NCBI RefSeq assembly: GCF_005080885.1
Contig: NZ_CP034864.1
Span: 473,245 to 537,244, forward strand
Reading direction: 5' to 3'
Source: Buchnera aphidicola (Macrosiphoniella sanborni)
GTDB lineage: Bacteria > Pseudomonadota > Gammaproteobacteria > Enterobacterales > Enterobacteriaceae
Length of the DNA stretch: 64,000 nt
How positions within the stretch are numbered: position 1 is the stretch's first letter; each line of letters begins with the position of its first letter. Below, one piece after another: positions 1-8,899 of the stretch. The translations under genes and the position numbers were made by a program. The notes under the pieces were generated by a model. That model saw only the letters and a program-made list of their open reading frames with translations. It was not told the origin of the DNA and ran no database searches.

Positions 1-2
1 AT

Positions 3-185
3 AATTATGTTGTTAATGATTATAATTTACTTCATCGACAATCTTGTGGATTAATTTTTTTTTCTAAAATATCATTTTTGAATATATCGTCTACTATTAT
101 TAGAAAAAATTATTCTATCGGAAAAAATTGTCATGCCTTTTTACCCTCCAATGTCAAAAATTATATTGTATTAAAAAAATTATAA
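3..185 (+). CDS. 3' end of an unidentified protein gene, cut by the left edge
   Basis: A reading frame open from the left edge runs 60 codons to a TAA at 183-185. It encodes a basic, aromatic-rich tail with no motif I recognise, and no start lies inside the window. Its base composition is visibly less A/T-pure than the following spacer, which favours real coding sequence. The 15-bp inverted repeat just downstream would suit the end of a plus-strand gene facing asd. The frame is short for an AT-rich genome, so chance is possible; the sequence left of the window would settle it. Confidence 0.4.
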   Translation, partial: NYVVNDYNLLHRQSCGLIFFSKISFLNISSTIIRKNYSIGKNCHAFLPSNVKNYIVLKKL

Positions 186-216
186 TAATAATTTTACTAT
201 ATATAATCATAAAATA

Positions 217-285
217 TTTAATATATACACTTAAAATTATATATATAATATTTTATAAATATAAAAGTTTAGTGTATATATTAAA
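217..285. terminator. Inverted repeat between convergent genes, possible two-way terminator
   Basis: Perfect 15-bp arms at 217-231 and 271-285 (inner ends ACACT and AGTGT) enclose a 39-base A/T spacer that can itself fold. The repeat lies between the 3' end of the left-edge frame and the 3' end of asd, the usual place for a shared terminator. It lacks a GC-rich stem, so termination is inferred from position and symmetry only. Confidence 0.4.
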
Positions 286-319
286 AAAGTGATATTATTA
301 TATTTTCATATATAAAATA

Positions 320-1435
320 TTAAAAATTAATTAATAAATTTAGCATTCGTCTTAATGGTTCGGCAGCTCCCCATAATAATTGATCTCCAACAGTAAAAGC
401 AGATAAATATTTTTTTCCTATATTTAGGATTCTTATACGACCTATAGGTATATCTAATGTATTTGTTACAGCTGATGGAGTTAATTTTAATAATGTATCT
501 TGTATGTTATTTGGTATAACATTCACCCATTTATTATCATTATCTATGAGCTCTTCAATACTTTTTAAAGAAAGTTCTTTTTTTAACTTAATAAAAAATG
601 ATTGACTATGACAACGTAATGAACCAATGCGTACACATGTACTATCAATAATAACTTTGTTAACACATCCTAATATTTTGTTAGTTTCAGCTTGAGCTTT
701 CCATTCTTCACGACTTTGACCGTTCTTTACTTCTTTATCAATCCAAGGAATTAAACTTCCAGCCAATGGAACAGAAAAATATTTTATTGGAAAATTACAG
801 CTACGAGTTATATTAGTAACCTTATTTTCAATATCTAATATTGTAGACGAATGATTTAACAAATCTTGTTTTACAGTATTATATAATGTTCCCATTTGAT
901 TTAATAATTCTATCATATGACGAGAACCTGCTCCAGATGCTGCTTGGTAAGTAGATACAGTAATCCACTCAATTAATTCTTTTTTAAATAATCCTGCTAA
1001 TGCCATCAACATCAAACTAACTGTACAATTACCTCCAATAAAAGTTTTAATGCCTTTTTGGATGCCATTTTTAATCATTTCATGATTAACTGGATCTAAT
1101 ATAATAATAGAATCAGTTTTCATTCTTAAAGTAGAAGCAGCATCTATCCAATAGCCTTTCCAACCATTTGTTCTTAATTTAGGATATACTGTATCAGTAT
1201 ATGAACTGCCTTGACACGTAATAATAATATCCATATCTTTAAGAAGATTAATATCATAAGCATTTTTTAAACAATCATATGATATCTTATTAATAACAGG
1301 ACTATCTTTACCGTATTGTGATGTTGAAAAAAAAACAGGATTTATTTTTGAAAAATCATTTTCTTCTATCATACGTTTTAATAAAACTGATCCAACAATT
1401 CCACGCCATCCTACTAAACCTACAAGTTTTATCAT
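320..1435 (-). CDS. asd: Aspartate-semialdehyde dehydrogenase
   Basis: Reduces L-aspartyl-4-phosphate to aspartate semialdehyde with NADPH, the branch point for lysine/diaminopimelate, threonine and methionine in the cytosol. The protein aligns with E. coli Asd (367 aa) end to end. The N-terminal nucleotide-binding motif [11 protein letters not shown], the active-site stretch [10 protein letters not shown] (nucleophilic Cys near residue 137) and the tail [14 protein letters not shown] are all present. The frame could open at a GTG at 1447, but the ATG at 1435 gives the family N-terminus ([10 protein letters not shown] against MKNVGFIGW), so I use it; the product is 371 aa. Neither start has a strong Shine-Dalgarno sequence. 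It diverges from yhgN, its neighbour in E. coli as well. Confidence 0.96.
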   Translation of the reverse strand: MIKLVGLVGWRGIVGSVLLKRMIEENDFSKINPVFFSTSQYGKDSPVINKISYDCLKNAYDINLLKDMDIIITCQGSSYTDTVYPKLRTNGWKGYWIDAASTLRMKTDSIIILDPVNHEMIKNGIQKGIKTFIGGNCTVSLMLMALAGLFKKELIEWITVSTYQAASGAGSRHMIELLNQMGTLYNTVKQDLLNHSSTILDIENKVTNITRSCNFPIKYFSVPLAGSLIPWIDKEVKNGQSREEWKAQAETNKILGCVNKVIIDSTCVRIGSLRCHSQSFFIKLKKELSLKSIEELIDNDNKWVNVIPNNIQDTLLKLTPSAVTNTLDIPIGRIRILNIGKKYLSAFTVGDQLLWGAAEPLRRMLNLLINF

Positions 1436-1639
1436 TGATAAATACACGGATTTTTCATTAAAATAATTTTATTAAAAAAATAATCAATACAATTTTAAGA
1501 AAAAATTTCCGGCTCCTAAAATAATTACAAATTCTAAATGAGGAAATATATAATAATTATGTACAATCAGAAAATTTTTTATAATAATAGAAATTTTTAT
1601 TTTATTTAAAAATATTATAAAATGATAATTTTATATCAT

Positions 1640-1692
1640 AAAATAGTTTATATAATTATTTTTTTAAAAAATTATATAAAAACTACTATTTT
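1640..1692. other. Long stem-loop just upstream of yhgN
   Basis: An 11-bp perfect stem (1647-1657 with 1670-1680) is extended on the outside by a 7-bp stem (1640-1646 with 1686-1692) across a 5-base bulge. The structure ends right before the AAAAGGA ribosome-binding sequence of yhgN, in the divergent asd/yhgN spacer. It could be a leader hairpin of yhgN or a by-product of A/T composition. I see nothing else in the 278-base spacer. Confidence 0.3.
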
Positions 1693-1713
1693 AAAAGGAC
1701 ACAATAAATTAAA

Positions 1714-2307
1714 ATGAATGAAATTATCTCTACAACTATCTTGCTAATTCTTATTATGGATCCTTTAGGAAATTTACCAATATTTATGACCATTCTCAAA
1801 AATTTAGAAGATAAAAGAAGAAAAATTGTAGTTATACGTGAAATGATTATAGCATTAATTTTCATGTTGTTATTTTTATTTATTGGAGAAAAAATATTAA
1901 TTACTTTAAATTTAAAAACTGAAACAGTTTCAATATCTGGAGGAATTATTTTATTTTTAATGTCTATTCAAATGATTTTTTCTGCTGAAAATAATAAAAA
2001 TAATACATCTTCTCAAAATGAAGAACCATTTTTAGTTCCTTTAGCAATCCCATTAATTGCAGGACCATCTTTATTAGCAACATTAATGTTATTATCTCAT
2101 AAATATATACATCATATATTTTATTTAATTATCTCATTACTTATTGCATGGTCTTTTACTGTTATAATATTATTATTATCTGGTTTATTTTTAAAACTAT
2201 TTGGTACAAAAGGTGTTAATGCTCTAGAACGTCTTATGGGTTTGATACTGATTATGATTTCTACTCAAATGTTTTTAGATGGAATTCGATCCTGGTTTAA
2301 AAATTAA
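1714..2307 (+). CDS. yhgN: MarC-family inner-membrane protein YhgN
   Basis: An integral membrane protein of 197 aa, the usual YhgN length, with about six hydrophobic segments and the family opening MDPLGNLPIFMTIL near residue 15. A polar loop around residues 90-105 precedes the conserved PLAIPLIAGPS segment. The MarC/YhgN family has no proven transport substrate; despite the name MarC it is not a demonstrated drug exporter, so only membrane location can be stated. The start has an AAGGA sequence about 15 bases upstream. It sits beside asd as in E. coli (asd-yhgN), although here the two are transcribed divergently. Confidence 0.9.
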   Translation: MNEIISTTILLILIMDPLGNLPIFMTILKNLEDKRRKIVVIREMIIALIFMLLFLFIGEKILITLNLKTETVSISGGIILFLMSIQMIFSAENNKNNTSSQNEEPFLVPLAIPLIAGPSLLATLMLLSHKYIHHIFYLIISLLIAWSFTVIILLLSGLFLKLFGTKGVNALERLMGLILIMISTQMFLDGIRSWFKN

Positions 2308-2322
2308 AATATATTATTTTTT

Positions 2323-2360
2323 AAGATTAATTGCCCATTAAATTAAAGGTGACCAATCTT
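2323..2360. other. Imperfect stem-loop between yhgN and pgk
   Basis: AAGATT (2323-2328) pairs with AATCTT (2355-2360). After two mismatches a second short stem closes with CC against GG (2334-2335 with 2348-2349). Position suggests the end of the yhgN transcript or the pgk leader. No T-run follows, so a terminator is only possible. Confidence 0.25.
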
Positions 2361-2415
2361 AATACCAAATAAATAAACACACTGAGTAAAAAAAATTATT
2401 ATTTAAGGTACTATT

Positions 2416-3597
2416 ATGATTTTTAAAAATATTACTGAAATACATTTAACAAATAAAAAAGTTTTAATAAGAAGTGATCTAAATGTACCAATAGAAAATG
2501 GTATTATTCAATCTGAAGCAAGAATATTAGCTGCAATACCTACTATTAAATTTGCTCTTCAGAAAAATGCTAAAGTAATTATCATGTCTCATTTAGGTCG
2601 ACCAAAAGAAGGATTACATCAAAAAAAATATTCTTTATTACCTATATTTGAATATTTAAAAAAAACATTCAACCATACAAAAATATATTTCTCACATGAC
2701 TTTCTTAATGGTATTCAACTTAATTCAGGAGAAATAGCTATTTTAGAAAATGTTCGTTTTAACAAAGGGGAATTGAATAATAGTAAAAAATTAGCTAAAA
2801 AATACGCGGATCTTTGCGATATATTTGTAATGGATGCTTTTGCTAGTGCTCATAGAAAACAATCATCTACTTATGGAATTGGTGAATTTGTTAAAATTGC
2901 ATGTGCTGGAATGCTTTTTATAAACGAAATTAATTCTCTAAAAAAAGCATTACATAAACCTAAACGTCCTATGGTGGCAATAGTTGGAGGAGCTAAAGTA
3001 TCAACAAAATTTAATGTATTACATGTATTATCTAAAATTGCAGATACAATTATTGTTGGTGGGGGTATAGCAAATACTTTTTTAGCTATTGATTATAAAA
3101 TTGGAAAATCATTACATGAACCGGATTTTATATTTGAAGCTAAAAAATTACGCGATAAATATCATATTATCACCCCTATTGATTCACGTGTTGGAAAAAA
3201 TTTTTGTAAAACTGAAAAATGTATTATGAAATTACCTTCTGATATTTTAGAAGATGAAGAAATTATGGATATTGGTGATCAAACTATTAAAAAAATTTTA
3301 TATATTTTGAAAAATGCTCAAACGATTATATGGAATGGACCTGTAGGAGTATTTGAGTTTCCAAATTTTAGAAAAGGTACTGAAATGATCGCAAAAACAA
3401 TTGCAAATAGCAATGCCTTTTCTATAGCTGGGGGAGGAGATACGTTATCTGTTATTGACATGTTTAATATTAAAAATCATATTTCTTATATTTCAACTGG
3501 AGGAGGAGCCTTTTTAGAGTTTATAGAAGGTAAAACATTACCTGCAATTCAAATGTTAGAAAAACATTTCAAAAACACATTAAATGAAAAAAAATAG
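2416..3597 (+). CDS. pgk: Phosphoglycerate kinase
   Basis: Transfers phosphate between 1,3-bisphosphoglycerate and ADP in glycolysis; cytosolic. The 393-aa product covers the whole E. coli enzyme (387 aa). Substrate-site motifs RSDLNVP, SHLGRPKEG and NVRFNKGE lie in the N-terminal domain. GGAKVSTKF and the nucleotide-binding GGGDTLSVI, followed by STGGGAFLE, lie in the C-terminal domain. The ATG follows an AAGGT ribosome-binding sequence at good spacing. It is followed 8 bases later by fbaA and then mscS, the E. coli epd-pgk-fbaA-mscS order; epd is absent here. Confidence 0.98.
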   Translation: MIFKNITEIHLTNKKVLIRSDLNVPIENGIIQSEARILAAIPTIKFALQKNAKVIIMSHLGRPKEGLHQKKYSLLPIFEYLKKTFNHTKIYFSHDFLNGIQLNSGEIAILENVRFNKGELNNSKKLAKKYADLCDIFVMDAFASAHRKQSSTYGIGEFVKIACAGMLFINEINSLKKALHKPKRPMVAIVGGAKVSTKFNVLHVLSKIADTIIVGGGIANTFLAIDYKIGKSLHEPDFIFEAKKLRDKYHIITPIDSRVGKNFCKTEKCIMKLPSDILEDEEIMDIGDQTIKKILYILKNAQTIIWNGPVGVFEFPNFRKGTEMIAKTIANSNAFSIAGGGDTLSVIDMFNIKNHISYISTGGGAFLEFIEGKTLPAIQMLEKHFKNTLNEKK

Positions 3598-3605
3598 GAA
3601 ATCAA

Positions 3606-4682
3606 TTGAATATTTTAAATATGGTTAGCTCAGGTGTTTTAAATGGCAATGAAGCACGAATAATTTTTGAAATAGCTAAAAAAAAACAATTTGCAATTCC
3701 AGCAGTTAATTGTATAGGAACTGATTCTATTAATACTGTTTTAGAAACTGCTGCTAGAGTACAATCTCCAGTTATTATACAATTTTCTTATGGAGGAGCT
3801 TCTTTTATTGCTGGCTATAAACACCGGTTTCCTAAATATCAAGAACAAATAATTCAAGGTTCTATTTCTGGTGCTCAACATGTGCATTTAATGGCAAAAT
3901 ATTACAAAATTCCCGTGATATTACATACTGATCATTGCCCTAAAGAATTATTACCATGGATTGATGGATTATTAGAAATAGGTAAAAAATATTATCATGA
4001 TAATCATAAACCATTTTTTACCTCTCATATGATTGATTTATCTAAAGAAAAATTAAAAGACAATATTTCTATATGTCAAAAATATTTTAAAAAAATGAAT
4101 GAAATAAATATGATGTTAGAAATAGAATTGGGATGTACAGGTGGAGAAGAAGATGGAATAGATAATACTAATATAGATAAAAAATTACTTTATACACAAC
4201 CTGAAGATGTCAACTATGCTTATGAAAAATTAAATAAAATTAGTAATAATTTTAGTATCGCTGCTTCATTTGGTAATATACATGGTGTATATCAAGCTGG
4301 AAATGTTGATCTTCAACCAATTATTTTAAAACATTCACAAGAATACGTTAGTATCAAACACAATTTAAAAAAAAATCCATTAAATTTAGTTTTTCATGGC
4401 GGGTCAGGTTCACAGTTAAACGACATACAAGAAGCAATAAAATATGGTATTGTTAAAATGAATCTTGATACTGATATGCAATGGGCAACATGGAAGGGAG
4501 TTTTAAATTTTTATAATAAAAATAAAGAATTTTTGCAAAATCAATTAGGAAATAAACATGATCAAAATAAACCTAATAAAAAATACTATGATCCAAGATC
4601 ATGGATAAGACATGCGCAAGAATCTATGTCAAAAAGATTAGAAAAATCATTTAAAGAGTTGAATGCTTATAATATTTTATAA
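3606..4682 (+). CDS. fbaA: Class II fructose-bisphosphate aldolase
   Basis: Zinc-dependent aldolase interconverting fructose-1,6-bisphosphate with dihydroxyacetone phosphate and glyceraldehyde-3-phosphate. At 358 aa it matches E. coli FbaA (359 aa) throughout. Zinc ligands are seen in HTDHCPKELLPW (near residue 110), NIHGVYQAGN (near 226) and FHGGSGS (near 264); the substrate-loop motif GGASFIAG and ELGCTGGEEDG are intact. Translation starts at TTG, right after AGGAA that overlaps the pgk stop (3596-3600), so pgk and fbaA are probably translated from one message. No ATG nearby gives a better N-terminus. Confidence 0.98.
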   Translation: MNILNMVSSGVLNGNEARIIFEIAKKKQFAIPAVNCIGTDSINTVLETAARVQSPVIIQFSYGGASFIAGYKHRFPKYQEQIIQGSISGAQHVHLMAKYYKIPVILHTDHCPKELLPWIDGLLEIGKKYYHDNHKPFFTSHMIDLSKEKLKDNISICQKYFKKMNEINMMLEIELGCTGGEEDGIDNTNIDKKLLYTQPEDVNYAYEKLNKISNNFSIAASFGNIHGVYQAGNVDLQPIILKHSQEYVSIKHNLKKNPLNLVFHGGSGSQLNDIQEAIKYGIVKMNLDTDMQWATWKGVLNFYNKNKEFLQNQLGNKHDQNKPNKKYYDPRSWIRHAQESMSKRLEKSFKELNAYNIL

Positions 4683-4712
4683 ATATTTTTTATAAAAGAT
4701 TATAACTTATTT

Positions 4713-4738
4713 CGGGGAATAAATAAAAATATTCTCCG
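4713..4738. terminator. Stem-loop after fbaA, possible terminator
   Basis: A 9-bp stem (CGGGGAATA at 4713-4721 with TATTCTCCG at 4730-4738, one G-U pair) has an 8-base A-rich loop. The GC-rich base is striking in this A/T background. No T-run follows, so it may protect the 3' end of pgk-fbaA mRNA instead of ending transcription. Confidence 0.45.
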
Positions 4739-4788
4739 TAAAATGAATTTATTTAACATACATTAAACAAAATATATAGAGATAATTA

Positions 4789-5634
4789 ATGGATGAACTA
4801 AATGTAGTAAATGATATTAATCATGCAGGAAACTGGTTGATACGTAATCAAGAATTATTACTTGGATATATAATAAATTTAACATCAGCTGTGATTATTA
4901 TAATTGTTGGCATGTTTATATCTAAAATTATTTCTAATGGTGTAAATCAAGTGTTAATTACACGTAATATTGATGCAACTATTTCTGGTTTTCTATCTGC
5001 ATTAATGCGATATATTATTATTACTTTTACACTTATTGCAGCATTAGGACGTATTGGAGTACAAACAACATCAGTAATTGCTATATTAGGAGCAGCTGGT
5101 ATGGCTATAGGTTTAGCTCTACAAGGGTCTTTATCAAATTTTGCAGCTGGTGTCTTATTAGTAACATTAAGACCTTTAAAAACTGGAGAATATGTAAATT
5201 TAGGTAGTGTATCAGGAACTGTATTAAATATTCATGTTTTTTATACAACACTTCGAACATTAGATGGGAAAATTGTAGTAATACCTAATAATAAAATTAT
5301 ATCTAATAATATTATAAATTATTCCAGAGAACCTGCTCGTCGAAATGAATTTATTATTAGTGTATCTTATAATAGTGATATTGATTTAGTTATAAAAACA
5401 TTACGGAAAGTTATAGAAAGAGAAGAGAGAGTTATAAAAGATAAAGATATTATTATTGGTTTAAGTGAGTTGGCTCCATCTTCTCTAAATTTTATAGTTC
5501 GTTGTTGGAGTAAAAATAATGATTTAAATCCAGTTTATTGGGATTTAATGGCTAAATTTAAAAAAGAATTAGATAAAAATAATATTAATCTTCCTTATCC
5601 TCAGCTAGACGTACATCTTTATAAAAAAAAATAA
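4789..5634 (+). CDS. mscS: Small-conductance mechanosensitive channel MscS
   Basis: Homoheptameric inner-membrane channel that opens under membrane tension and releases solutes on osmotic downshock. At 281 aa it is near the E. coli length (286). Three N-terminal membrane segments are visible. The third carries the pore-lining Gly/Ala pattern [17 protein letters not shown] (residues about 98-114). The cytoplasmic beta and alpha/beta domains follow, with FSREP-like [13 protein letters not shown]. Most of the pore glycines and alanines are kept, so a working channel is likely. Its place after fbaA is the E. coli arrangement. Confidence 0.96.
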   Translation: MDELNVVNDINHAGNWLIRNQELLLGYIINLTSAVIIIIVGMFISKIISNGVNQVLITRNIDATISGFLSALMRYIIITFTLIAALGRIGVQTTSVIAILGAAGMAIGLALQGSLSNFAAGVLLVTLRPLKTGEYVNLGSVSGTVLNIHVFYTTLRTLDGKIVVIPNNKIISNNIINYSREPARRNEFIISVSYNSDIDLVIKTLRKVIEREERVIKDKDIIIGLSELAPSSLNFIVRCWSKNNDLNPVYWDLMAKFKKELDKNNINLPYPQLDVHLYKKK

Positions 5635-5692
5635 GTATAATAATTATATAAATATATTTCAAAATATTCTACTTAATAAAAAATAGGTATTT

Positions 5693-8600
5693 ATGTTTAT
5701 TATCTACAAATCTAATAATCTTAATCATTTATTATTAAAAGCAACTCATATCATTCGAGATAAACCTCTTGATAATATCTTTTCAAAAGAAATTTTTATT
5801 CATGATCATTTAATATTATTTGAATACCTAAATATATTTATTGCTCAAAAAATAGGCATTTCTGCAAATTTACAATACTATCATCCAGATGTTTTTATTT
5901 GGAAATTATTTGAAAAATTATTATTAAAAAAAAAAATAAACAATATCTTTACTTCTTCTATTATAATGTGGAAAATTGTAAAAATTTTAGATCATAAAAA
6001 GTTTGTTATACCTTTTAATATAAAAAATAATAATTTTGAAAAATTAAAATTTTCTTTTTTAATGGCAAATATATTTAAACAATATATTTTTTATCGTCCG
6101 GATTGGATTAATGAATTTGAAAAAAATAAAAATATATTAAAATTCAATCATGATGAACAATGGCAAATAAAATTATGGATAGAAATTATTAATGATATAA
6201 AAAAAAATAATCAATCTGTTTACCATTTTTCAAATCTGTTTCAATCTTTCCAATTATTAATTCAAGAAAAAAAAATAAATAAAACCTGTTTACCTTGTCG
6301 TTTATTTGTCATCTCTTCTTTTTCATTAAATCCTTCTTATATCAAAATTTTAAAAGAAATCAGCTTATATATTGATGTTTATTTTTTATACACTACACCT
6401 TATAAATACAATATATTTAATATAATCAAAAATACTAAATCAATTGAAACAAAAAATATATACAAAAAAAACGTTTTAAATAATTCATTAATAAAATTAT
6501 GGGGACAATATGCAAAAATTTATGAATTTCATATTATAGAATCTGAAAAAATAAAAATTATACATTATTTTAAAAAAAATAAAAATAATAATTTATTAAA
6601 AAACATTCAAAATGATTTTTTAAAAAAATTTCCAAAAAAAAAAAAAGATTATTACAATCAACAGATCATTCAATTTCTATCAATATTTGTTATAATAAAA
6701 AAAATGAAATTGAAATATTACATGAAAAATTATTGTTATTTTTAAATAATAATGCTTCTATTAAACCTGGTGATATAATTGTCACTTCTACATCTATTGA
6801 GACTTATATTCCATATATTAATTTAATATTCAATACAATAGATAAAAAAAAACAAATACCTTTTTTTATTGCTAAAAATTTTTCTAAAAAAATAGAAATT
6901 ATCTTTTTGTCTTTCAAAAAAATACTCAATTTGTCAAATATTCGATTTGAAAATAAAGAAATATTAACATTTCTCGATGTTCCTGAAATATCAAATAAAT
7001 TTAATATTTCTCATGAAGAAATAAAAATTTTATACAATTGGATAGAAGAAACAAATATTAGATGGGCTATTGATGGTAAACATAAAAAATCTTTGTTATT
7101 TCCTGAAAATAAACAAAATACTTGGTTGTATGGAATAGAAAAATTATTGCTTAGTTATTCTATGAACAATACAGAAAATATTTGGAATAATATTTTGTCT
7201 TGTAGTATAATTAATGGTTCTAGAGTAGAATTAATATCAAAACTTATTGTATTTATAAATACACTTAAAAAATGGAAAAAGATATTCTCTATACCAAAAA
7301 AAATACAATATTGGAGTACATTAGCTCATAATTTAACTGACGATTTTTTTTCTTATACTGAAGATACAGAGAAAATTTTTCAAATTATTCAAAAAAAATG
7401 GATAAAAACAGTTAATGATTGTATCACATCTTGTTATTCAAATAAAATTTCAATTAATATATTAAAATATTTTTTTTTCAATAAATTAAATTTCACGAAT
7501 AATAAGAATATTTTACCTGGTGTAATAAATTTTTGCCATCCTGAATCTGTATGCTCTATTCCATTTAAAATAATCTGTGTAATTGGATCTGATAATAAAA
7601 GTATTCCAAAAGAAAATCATTTAAATTATTTTAATTTATTAAAAAAATATTCTTCATTTGATGATACTAATATTTATGAAAAAAATTGTTATTTGTTTCT
7701 TCAAAATATATCTTGTGCTGAAAAATATTTCTATATTAGTTATGTGGGATATTCTCTGACGAATCAAAACAAAATATACCCTTCGATTTTAATCGATCAA
7801 CTATTAAATTACATAGCATTAAATTTTTATCTTATTGGTGATAAAGATTTAAATTTATATGATAACACTAAAAAAATTATTCAACATCTTTGTACAACAC
7901 ATAAAAAACAATACTTTTATAAAAAAAAAACAATCGATATAAATATTGTAAATAAGTTAAAATATACATATATAAATAAAACAATTAATCATAGCTATTT
8001 ATTGGATCAAAATCATTTCAATGAAATTAATCTAAAAGATTTAATTAATTTTTGGAAACATCCAATACGTTACTTCTTTAATTTTAACTTAAATATTAAA
8101 TTAAATAAACATAATAAAATTCTTAAAACTACAGAACCATTTTCAGTAAATCACTTAGATTCTTTCAAAATAAAAAATATTTTATTAACAAAAATAATAA
8201 ACAAACAAGATACTGATCAATTATTCAAATATTATCTTTCTTCTGGAAAACTACCTTATGGTATATTTGGAAAAATATTTTGGGATAATACTATTAAAGA
8301 AATGCGCTCTATAGCAGAATTGGTTATAAAATTTAGAATTCATACAAAAGAAAAAAAAATTAATTTAAATATAAAAAAATATAAAATCATTGGTATATTA
8401 TCTGAAATACAAAATACAGGTTTATTACGTTGGAAACCAAATATAATTAATTATAGTGATCGTATTAGTTTATGGTTAGAACATTTAATTTATTGCATAT
8501 TAGGTAATTGCGGAGAAAGTAAAATAATAGGTTATAAAAAACAAATGTGGTCTTTTGTACCTTTAGATGCAAATACAGCATATTTTTATTTATTAAAATA

Positions 8601-8898
8601 TATTCAAGGATATATACAAGGTATAAAAAAACCAATTTTATTAACAAAATCTGGTGCATCTTGGTTAGAAAAAATTTATGACATAAAAAAAAATGTTATT
8701 AAAAATGATGAAAAAACAAAAACACAAGGGGAAAAAAAATTATTTGAAACATGGAAAGGAAATATTTTTTCTGAGGGAGAAGAAAATGATTTTTATATTC
8801 GAAAAATATTTTTAGAATTAAATAAACAAAACATAAAAAAAATTTGTATTACAGCTCAAAAATGGCTTATTCCAATATTAACATATAAAAAAAAATAA
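5693..8898 (+). CDS. recC: Exodeoxyribonuclease V gamma chain RecC, frameshifted at a poly-A run
   Basis: RecC joins RecB and RecD in the helicase-nuclease that processes DNA double-strand ends and, in E. coli, scans for Chi. Residues 1 to about 314 are read in one frame from ATG 5693 (AGGT upstream). The remainder, to 8898, lies in another frame. The join is the run of 13 A at 6634-6646. The second frame continues from there without a stop through DHSISINICYNKKNEIEILH, which matches E. coli DSSITFHVCHSPQREVEVLH. Adding one A or removing two would give one protein of about 1,068 aa (E. coli 1,122). Otherwise the first frame ends at 6745. The rest aligns well (SIPFKIICVIGSDNKSIP, EPFSVNHLDSF, GDLPYG-like GKLPYGIFGKIFW). 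RecB and RecD are intact, so selection on the complex seems likely. Confidence 0.88.
6634..6646 (+). repeat. Run of 13 A at the recC frame break
   Basis: Thirteen uninterrupted A bases separate the two recC reading frames. Runs of this length are prone to replication slippage, and in Buchnera they are known to allow RNA polymerase slippage that restores some in-frame transcripts. It is the longest A run I noticed inside a gene in this window. Confidence 0.95.
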
Positions 8899-8899
8899 T

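Noticed and set aside
8465-8659. Minus-strand frame inside recC, and similar short antisense frames in dxs, cyoB, htpG and mdlB
   Set aside because: They lie fully within conserved genes on the other strand and lack family matches or ribosome-binding sites.
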